From Letharia columbiana (Eukaryota > Ascomycota > Lecanoromycetes > Lecanorales > Parmeliaceae): 64,000 nt of DNA. The position numbers and the translations under genes were made by a program. The stretch spans positions 1 through 64,000 of the forward strand of contig NW_023501085.1 in NCBI RefSeq assembly GCF_014066305.1, read 5' to 3'. Under the pieces are notes generated by a model. That model was not told where the DNA came from and made no database searches. It saw nothing but the letters and a program-made list of their open reading frames with translations. Below, piece by piece: positions 58,001 through 64,000 of this stretch. Each line of letters begins with the position of its first letter. Position 1 is the stretch's first letter.

Positions 58001-58098
58001 GCACCCAGTCTTCCGCCGTCAGCTCGCCTGCTCCTACGACTATGGTCACATTGAAAGCTTCGACCGCGGCTCCCCATCCGACACAGATACTAAGCTGA
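55083..58098 (+). CDS. Serine-rich repeat cell-surface protein; frame switched by one extra base
   Basis: Exon 1 55083..55874 starts with a signal peptide (IFLTSLVGLAAAAPLAS) and is almost entirely Ser/Thr/His. A 135-nt intron (55875..56009) joins it to exon 2. There follow seven 72-bp repeats (STGPSSSFSS-type, 56316..56819), a folded Cys domain at 56820-57170 (TFTCTASP..., FCAEQCLGDAAAGCKFFNAYLGY, GTHCAEY) typical of fungal wall proteins, and a 30-bp array from 57299. In unit 2 of the array an extra T (about 57353) moves the frame, so SSSSQTTAVP repeats become FQLFSDDGCP repeats and end at 57653. In the other frame the protein would continue VYTTVTSCP... to 58098. No GPI-signal helix is visible at that end. 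Likely an adhesin-like wall protein. Confidence 0.75.
56316..56819 (+). repeat. 72-bp tandem repeats, seven copies
   Basis: Units begin at 56316, 56388, 56460, 56532, 56604, 56676 and 56748, each encoding 24 residues rich in Ser. Confidence 0.95.
57299..57630 (+). repeat. 30-bp tandem repeats, eleven copies (one is 31 bp)
   Basis: Nearly identical 30-bp units containing TCTTCTCAGACGACGGCTGT; the second ends CCCTTTCC instead of CCCTTCC, and the last two have GATGG for GACGG. Confidence 0.95.
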
Positions 58099-58929
58099 GA
58101 TCGAGATATTCGGCGACGGTATCTGATAATTGCTGGTCAAGATAAACCTTGCTGTTCAGTCGCATTGAGACGCGTTAGATGGCTCATGCTGGTCAAGGGT
58201 CTTGTTGTCCGATTGTGTTGAGCTAGATTAGATGGGTCTTGCTTGACAAGATGATTTTGTTTTGGTTTTGATCTTTTGGCGTTCTGGAAAAAAAGCAAAA
58301 ACAGAAAAAAATCGCTCTTTTGTTTGGGATAGACTGGAATATAGAAAACGGAGAGCCTATCTTTTAAATTGCTTAAAATCCTGTTAAACTTAGCAGCTTC
58401 TCTCCATTGCTTCCAACGTTCAAGAGCATCAGTGACTCCGTCAAGAAGATGATCATTCTAGAAATCCAAGTGGTTGTCAAGACTGCCGCTACAGCCGCTA
58501 TCTCCCAAACATAGCTCTAAGCTCTGCTATCAAACAAGGCAACAAGGTCGCTGCTCTTCGTATCTAACAGCTCCAAAGCAAACCCGATGATCCAAGTCCA
58601 ATTAATGTGCTCCGGAGAAGAAAACCAAAGGCAATAATCGCCGAAGCACAACGCGAGATCCCTCGTCGCATTTGCGCTATCACATCATCGTGATCCGGCA
58701 TCGTCGATGCCATCATCTCGGAACAATTCCAGATCTGCCGCTGCGGATCGATTGGAACCGTAGAAGTAACGCAGTCGTAACTCATCTACTAGCCACCGCG
58801 CCGCCCTTACCGCTCTTGAAGCCCATTCCTCCACCAGCTCGGGCTCGGTATCAGCAGGTCGAGCCGGGCGCCGATTCTCGCCGAAAGAACGTAGACCCTG
58901 GACAGTGCTTTCGTGCGTACTTTAGTACC
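58099..58929. other. Intergenic region
   Basis: About 0.8 kb; A-rich runs at 58286-58310. No gene recognised. Confidence 0.4.
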
Positions 58930-59490
58930 TTCTCCCGCGAAAGACGCTGTAAGCGGCTGGTTTAGTAGGTTGGCCGAATCCGGCAACTACTTCTTTGGAT
59001 GTCCGGAATTTTACCGCCGCGCCCTCTCCGGCGCTCCGGGCCGGCCCTGGAGCCCCGACGCCTCCTTCCACCTTCATGGGCAACCTCCATCCTCTCCCTC
59101 TCGGCCCCAGGCGCCGAAATTGCCGGCACCCCTGCCAAAGAGCAACCCCGAATCCGGCCGCGCCCTCGCACGCGGGCGGGACGCTGCCGTTTCTGGCCTG
59201 GCGGCTGGACGCGCTGTGCTCGGTGTTGTTTGCGAATCTGCTGACGGACGCGTCGCCGAAGGTTGTGGAGGACGCGAAGAGCTTCTACTTCGATGTCGCG
59301 TTGAGTGGGAGTGGGAGCATTTTGGATTCGCTGTTGGAGTGGGCGCCGAAGGAGAGGGTGCTGTATGGGAGTGGTTTCCCGTATGCGACGACCGAGGCGG
59401 AGTGGAACGATAAGGTTTTGGAGGGGTATGAGGTTGATGAGGGGGATGAGGGAGGCGATTTATTGGGAGAATGCTTTGAGGTTGTTTCCA
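58930..59490 (+). pseudogene. Amidohydrolase (ACMSD-like) gene remnant
   Basis: A frame from about 59166 reads SHAGGTLPFLAWRLDALC, KVVEDAKSFYFDVALSG, LDSLLEWAPKERVLYGSGFPYAT and NDKVLEGYE. This is the C-terminal third of fungal amidohydrolase-2 / 6-methylsalicylate-decarboxylase-like TIM-barrel enzymes. The SHAGG His is kept, but the usual metal-binding Asp of GSDFPY is Gly here (GSGFPY). Upstream only scraps remain in several frames (GAPTPPSTFMGNLHP near 59,060; GAEIAGTPAKEQPRI in another frame), and the frame runs past the normal end into unrelated sequence. The gene is truncated, shifted and probably inactive. Confidence 0.65.
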
Positions 59491-60490
59491 AGGCTGGCGG
59501 GGAAGGAGGGAAAGTAGGGTCGGAAGCTGTAGTCGAATGTTTGACTACATCCACCCAACCCACCCCTCATACGACATGGAAGAACGGCACACCAATATGG
59601 GAAAACAGCTGCGCTAGCAAAATTGAATTGGGCCTAGGATTTTTTTTTTTAAATGATAGACCAAATAGAGAGAGCATGATAGACACTGGAACAAGTACTC
59701 AAATTCGACAGTATAACTCGTCTTCTGACCTTGATCTTTCCCGCGACCCCCTACTTTCCGAGACTTTTCGTCGGGTGCCTACATATTGATACACCGCGCC
59801 GGGAACCATCGTGGGGATGGGTTTTGCTACCCCTCTCCCCTGATCGAAAGGAAAACCTTTTGCTAGGCTGGTGTCTTGTGTGTTGGGTATGTTGGTGCCT
59901 TCGTCGGGGTCGATGGCACAGGATGTCGCGTTTCCGATCGGGCATAGTGGCGCGTACTCGCTTGGTTGGGTCTGTGCCGTGTGTGTACTGTACTATACTG
60001 GTATTGTGGGGTCGGAAGGGCTTCTGCGGGGTTTTGACGTTGGGTTTTGCGTGGATGTGTGTTTTGTTGTTTTGTTTGTTTTTTTTTTTTTTTTTATTTT
60101 CACGTTCTGGCTTTCCACTATTGTCCGCCGTCTATTCGCACAACATGTATGGTTAGTATAGCAATCACGAAATTATATGGAAGTTTTTTTTTTTGGAGTT
60201 CTTGAATGGATGCAATTCGCCCTCTTGAGAAGGAGCGCTAGTCACGGGAAGAGTTTTTTCCTCCCCTACGGTTCGGTGGCGGTGGGATTGTTGCAAGAAA
60301 GGCGGGTTTCCAGGGCAAAAGCTAGGGATTTCGGAGACTTTTGTCGATGGACTGTGTGTATTAGATAGAATGACATCGACAGATCCGGAAGCCAGCCGTT
60401 CTCCATAATCACCTGACAGAGACGAAAGTAAACCATACAACGCTCCTCGAACCCCATCACGGCCCGACCCACTGGCCGCTTTGCAAATCA
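59491..60490. other. Intergenic region with poly-T tracts
   Basis: About 1 kb. T runs of 12 to 17 at about 59640, 60079 and 60186; G/T-rich + strand at 59870-60080. No gene recognised. Confidence 0.45.
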
Positions 60491-61836
60491 TCAGATTTTA
60501 CACTCACGTTCCAGCTCCACTCGAGGTTGGACCTGGCGCGCCACCAGTGGCATCTGTGGCAGTCTCCTATCCGCGTATAAAACCTGAATAGACGCGTAGG
60601 GCGCAATATTCCCCTTGCGAAGACTACTGCTGTCGTTCGTGCTCTTGAACAACAAAAGGTTCGGCGGTGGGATCCGATGGAATCTACTACCCCTTGCTGG
60701 TGCCTTCGGAGGGGAGCGACCCGCTTTAGTGAGAGTGAAGAAGTTGCGGAAGAGGGGGCGGAGGATGGGGAGGGAGACGAGGATGAGGCTGAGGGCTTGC
60801 TCGGCACTGTGGGTGGCCTGTCAGTGGTAATGAATTGATATGCGCAGTGTCTCAGTATTCAAGGACGAACCATGCCCATTTGACGACGATGACTGCATTC
60901 CCTGTCGAGTCTCATTAAGCGAGGGCTCGGAATAGCGTTAGGATAGAAGGTAGCGCTTACAAGTGAAGTCCCTTGACCAGATCTCCTTCAGTGTGATTGC
61001 CTTTGCGACAGCGCACATTGCCGTACTGGAGATAATATGAGCGGATTTTGCTCGGTGATTTAACCGGGAGGACTCACAATACACCCAAGCCCATCAGAAC
61101 ACACAGCGCAACCTTAGTCCTCGTATTCATTTGCATTCGATATAACACGAAGGTGGGAATCCCCGAACAGACGAGATCGGTAAATGCATCGAGGCCTGCA
61201 AGAAGCTCTTAGCATCCTTTGCCAACCACGGAACGTTTATCTTACTAAAAGCAACGTAGGTAGTGGTGTAAGCTGTTTTCGGCGAGTAACACCTCCCGTT
61301 GACCTTTGGATCCCACAACGCGTTCAACGGTCTACATTCCGCGAGCAACATAGCCAACTGGGCGACGTGAATAGCGCCCACGAGCGCGATGTTGACCCAG
61401 AGGAAAGTAGCGATGCGCCTTTCAACCCTATCGATAACACGGAGGACGCAAAGACACAGCGAGGCTTTGACGAGTCCGAGACAGACGATGTGTTGGGCTT
61501 GCGCGGCGATGCTCCACTGTATCGTTGCATAAGCTCTGGCGGGACCGAGACATTCGATGTGCTTTCCAAGACCTGTGTGAACCCATTTGGTGACGAGAAA
61601 GGGATCTGGGAGGCCGATGATCTGCTCCGCCTCATCAGTACAAGTATCTGCATGCCCCATCCTAGAAGGGGTGGAAAGCTTACAACGCTCGCGACGAAGG
61701 TATAGTCGTCCCAATAGAACCCTTTGCCGAACTTTGTTCTACAGTACAGTCGCAGCGACACGACAATAATGGCTACGATTGTAAAGAACCATTCCATCGC
61801 CAGAAGGCTAGATTGCTGGGACTCTTGGCATAGCAT
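60491..61836 (-). CDS. Second rhodopsin-domain (Pth11/SAT4-like) membrane protein
   Basis: Six exons in phase: 61836..61684, 61621..61246, 61195..61078, 61025..60961, 60901..60871, 60806..60491; 352 residues. WFFTIVAIIVVSLRLYCRT and the DDYTF motif open the domain; then VHTGLGKH, AQAQHIVCLGLVKASLCLCVLRV, an FLWVNIALVGAIHVAQLA helix, CRPLNALWDP...GRCYSP, SLDAFTDLVCSGIPTFVLY, TKVALCVLMGLG, KEIWSRDFTW and EQALSLILVSLPILRPLF. These follow the family's seven-helix plan step by step and fix all five introns (62, 50, 52, 59, 64 nt). The last exon could instead splice at a GTGAGT near its end, so the C-terminus is uncertain. Confidence 0.85.
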
Positions 61837-62179
61837 TTCGAGCTGCGCTGGAGGTCATCTGGAGAGCCATTGATGCAGAGCTCATGTTGTTGCTAGCAGA
61901 CCAAGAGCGATCGCGAAACGTTTAATGATGAAAATTGGATATGAGCTATGATGCCTGCTAAAAAAGACCTTTAACAGAATATATAAAGGTATACTCATGC
62001 GTCCCAGAGAAGGCGTTGTGTGCCTTGTAGGCTGTGCCGTTAAAGTGCCAAACGGTTGCTGCGAGTTGAAGGCTGAGTCTTACCTGCATAGGCGTGACGC
62101 AAAGATTCCACGCTAGAAAAACAAAGCACGGCTCCGAATACCTAATTGGTTTTCAAAGTGGACATCGATGGCCATGGGA
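61837..62179. other. Intergenic region
   Basis: About 340 bp upstream of the second rhodopsin-domain gene, its probable promoter. Nothing distinctive. Confidence 0.4.
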
Positions 62180-62377
62180 CTAGCACGGGGGAAACTGGGC
62201 CTTCTTGATAGCGATTTGCTGACCTCCTTCGACGTTAGGTACAATTCGAGAGTCGGGATACGTCTTATATATTCTGTTTTTGATGACACGGCTACCAAAG
62301 CTCGGTAATTTGCAAGGCTCGGCAGGAGTCGCTTGTACTAAGAGTTCGCATGCGGCAACAAATAGAAGAAGAGTCAT
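62180..62377 (-). CDS. Small secreted protein candidate
   Basis: A 65-codon frame from ATG 62377: hydrophobic leader MTLLLFVAACELLVQATPA, then a basic mature part of about 45 residues with two Cys, one near the start (EPCKLPSF) and one as the last residue (FPPC). No known family. Small size, leader and a paired Cys are effector-like, but a short frame like this can occur by chance or be one exon. Confidence 0.35.
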   Translation of the reverse strand: MTLLLFVAACELLVQATPAEPCKLPSFGSRVIKNRIYKTYPDSRIVPNVEGGQQIAIKKAQFPPC

Positions 62378-62723
62378 GGAGATTGTGCATAAACAATTGT
62401 CCGAGCATGTTTTGATGCGTGGTAGATATTGAGGGGTAGAGAGTACTTACGGATGTGTTTGTACTAGCGGCACTAGAGGGCGATTGACGGCAACCCAGCC
62501 AGTTGGGATTTGGGAAGCGCCAAATTCTAGCTGCAGTAGAGAAAATCATACATATGGTATTGAGACTGCTTGAAATATTTCACTCCCGATTTAGAAGCCA
62601 TCCAAGGGCCGTGTTAATATGTCTGTTCAGGAATGAACGTGTGTGTGCAAGAGAGAATGACTGAAGCAGAATACACGCTTCACTTCCCCATTCTTTGCGC
62701 CCGGTCATTGCCTATTGTTCATC

Positions 62724-63281
62724 TCAGACTTTCTCGTGAGTCAACCACTGAATGTCGCGATCAGAGAATCTGAAGCACGCCAGCGCAACGAGAATGTTCG
62801 TCGCAGGATCGAAGTGACGAAATATCGCGTCGCGAAGCTCGGTGGGCAAACGCTCAAATCCACCTCTCAGCCGAAGCCCCATGTTCGTGAAGGTGGTGAA
62901 GAAAGAAGGTCTAGGCGCAAGATGGTGCAGGATGAGTTTGCGCAGGTTGAACGGTAGGTAGCTTTCATCCTCCTTTGACTGATCAATGACGTCCTCGAAA
63001 GAGCGATAGAAGCCACACCGAGGCTCCACGAGGATCTGCTTGAGCCTGGCGGTCGGCCAGGTTGGAGCGATGCCTTTGTGGCGCAGAAGGTGCCAAGTAG
63101 CCGTGATAAGAGGCGGGTAGTCGCGAAACTCAACGCGATCCAGGATGTTAAGCATAAGTTCAGCGGGAAGTTGGTAGATGGGGAGAGCGTAAAGCGCCTG
63201 GAGTTGCAGCCCAGCCTGGAAACGCTCTTCAATTGACTTTCTTGCTCCGTTGTCCTGCCTCGGAACCGTCGAGTGGGGCAT
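62724..63281 (-). CDS. F-box-like hypothetical protein
   Basis: 185 residues from ATG 63281. Core: IYQLPAELMLNILDRVEFRDYPPLITATWHLLRHKG, an F-box-like stretch (LPxELxxxIL...), then a Phe/Leu/Arg-rich region and a second LPTELRDAIFRHFDPATNILVALA block near the end. No membrane segment. The proposed start lies inside the last 53 nt of the upstream gene in another frame, so the true N-terminus may differ. It may act as an SCF adaptor, by family. Confidence 0.6.
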   Translation of the reverse strand: MPHSTVPRQDNGARKSIEERFQAGLQLQALYALPIYQLPAELMLNILDRVEFRDYPPLITATWHLLRHKGIAPTWPTARLKQILVEPRCGFYRSFEDVIDQSKEDESYLPFNLRKLILHHLAPRPSFFTTFTNMGLRLRGGFERLPTELRDAIFRHFDPATNILVALACFRFSDRDIQWLTHEKV

Positions 63282-64000
63282 ATTGCTTTTGGGAAGTTCG
63301 GGAGATCTGAGAGAGACCTTGCCAGATGTATTCCGAGAGATGCCAGGCAAACACTGCTAGGACGATCAGGTAGATGCCGGTTGGTAGCAAAGATCTTGGA
63401 AGCACGTTGAGTAGGAACGGGTCCAGGACTGTGAACGCGATCAGCTCACCACGATTGCAACTAGAGAAGAGTTCTGGCTCACTGATTTCAACATTCACAG
63501 GCGGAACATCTTGCATAAGCGTCTTATTGGTGGTGAAGTAATCTGCAGCAGCAAACACTTGAAGGAGAAGAAGAGATTCTGGATTGCTATCCACTCGGTG
63601 ATAATCAGGACTCTGATCTGGTGCAAGAATAGTCTGACGTGAGTCAGAGTAATCAGCGAGAGAAGTGATTAGCTCTGGCGTATCGAAAACTTCTTGTAAT
63701 AGGTAAGTGGTGAGTGTGAAGGAAGTTGGTTGCTATTTTTCACCCTGTCAGTATCCAGCCAATAACGATACCATCTTCCTTGGAATGTAGATTTCGATGA
63801 AGAAGAGTGAGACATGAGTGTCCAGAGACTCACTGTTGCCGCCCAGCAGATGCGAACTTCGTAGCGCTGGTGCTGCGTCAGTTTGTCAAGTAGAAACCAT
63901 GCTGCAATGCCTTTTGGACTGGCAGGCTTTGGAAATGCTGCTGATAGCTGGCGGCGTAGTGTTGGGTTTGAGGAAGATAACACTTCGAGCTTAAGGTCTT
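63229..64000 (-). CDS. Partial single-pass membrane protein (5' end outside the window)
   Basis: Exon from beyond 64000 down to 63834, then 63732..63229. The first exon reads SSSNPTLRRQLSAAFPKPASPKGIAAWF...YEVRICWAAT; the second starts QPTSFTLTTYLLQEVFDTPEL and holds one helix near the end (LLPTGIYLIVLAVFAWHL) before a short polar tail. The splice was chosen because the AG at 63733 gives phase 0 and avoids a stop. No known domain. The N-terminus cannot be seen. Confidence 0.65.

Overview
The window is a piece of a filamentous ascomycete (Pezizomycotina) chromosome. The evidence is short introns (mostly 46-90 nt) with CTNA-type branch points, typical fungal families (Pth11/rhodopsin-like membrane proteins, Zn2Cys6 regulator, GH71, GH55, CRH-type GH16, STAND/NACHT-ankyrin protein, BAHD acyltransferase), and A+T-rich transposon relics that look RIP-mutated. 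I cannot place it below class. No rRNA, tRNA, CRISPR or prokaryotic operon structure was seen.

Layout. 1-9 kb: a rhodopsin-domain membrane protein, a PIG-P (GPI-GlcNAc transferase) subunit, a divergently transcribed Zn2Cys6 transcription factor carrying one apparent frameshift, and an aspartic-protease-like membrane protein without catalytic motifs. 10-23 kb: a neighbourhood of wall- or glycan-active genes (a GH55 glucanase pseudogene, a secreted lytic-transglycosylase-like protein, a GH71 alpha-1,3-glucanase and a CRH transglycosylase), with a cyclophilin and a repeat-containing hypothetical protein among them. 24.5-29.4 kb: a six-exon STAND protein (fungal STAND N-terminal domain, NACHT, ankyrin repeats), whose last repeats are strikingly alike and one of whose introns is made of long G and T runs. 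31-40 kb: a 2OG-Fe(II) oxygenase-like gene and a secreted-protein gene, each with a frameshift, a PI-PLC-like secreted protein, and a secreted-protein pseudogene with two in-frame stops. 40.5-41.9 kb: a decayed Tc1/mariner-type transposon with 32-bp terminal inverted repeats. 42-49 kb: an F-box/DUF7730-like protein, a small tyrosine-rich protein, a SAM methyltransferase, an orphan Argonaute N-domain fragment and a BAHD acyltransferase. 49.5-49.9 kb: a hAT-like non-autonomous element. 52-58 kb: a coiled-coil RING protein and a large serine-rich cell-surface protein whose 30-bp repeat array contains a frame-switching extra base. 58.9-64 kb: an amidohydrolase remnant, a second rhodopsin-domain protein, a small secreted-protein candidate, an F-box-like gene and a partial membrane protein running off the end.

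A recurrent theme is gene damage: at least seven loci carry frameshifts, stops or truncations. Some shifts lie at short homopolymers and could be sequence errors. The stops in GH55 and in the 39-kb gene are each explicable by C-to-T change, as RIP would make. Exon structures were built by hand from splice consensus, phase agreement and remembered family patterns; no alignment was run.
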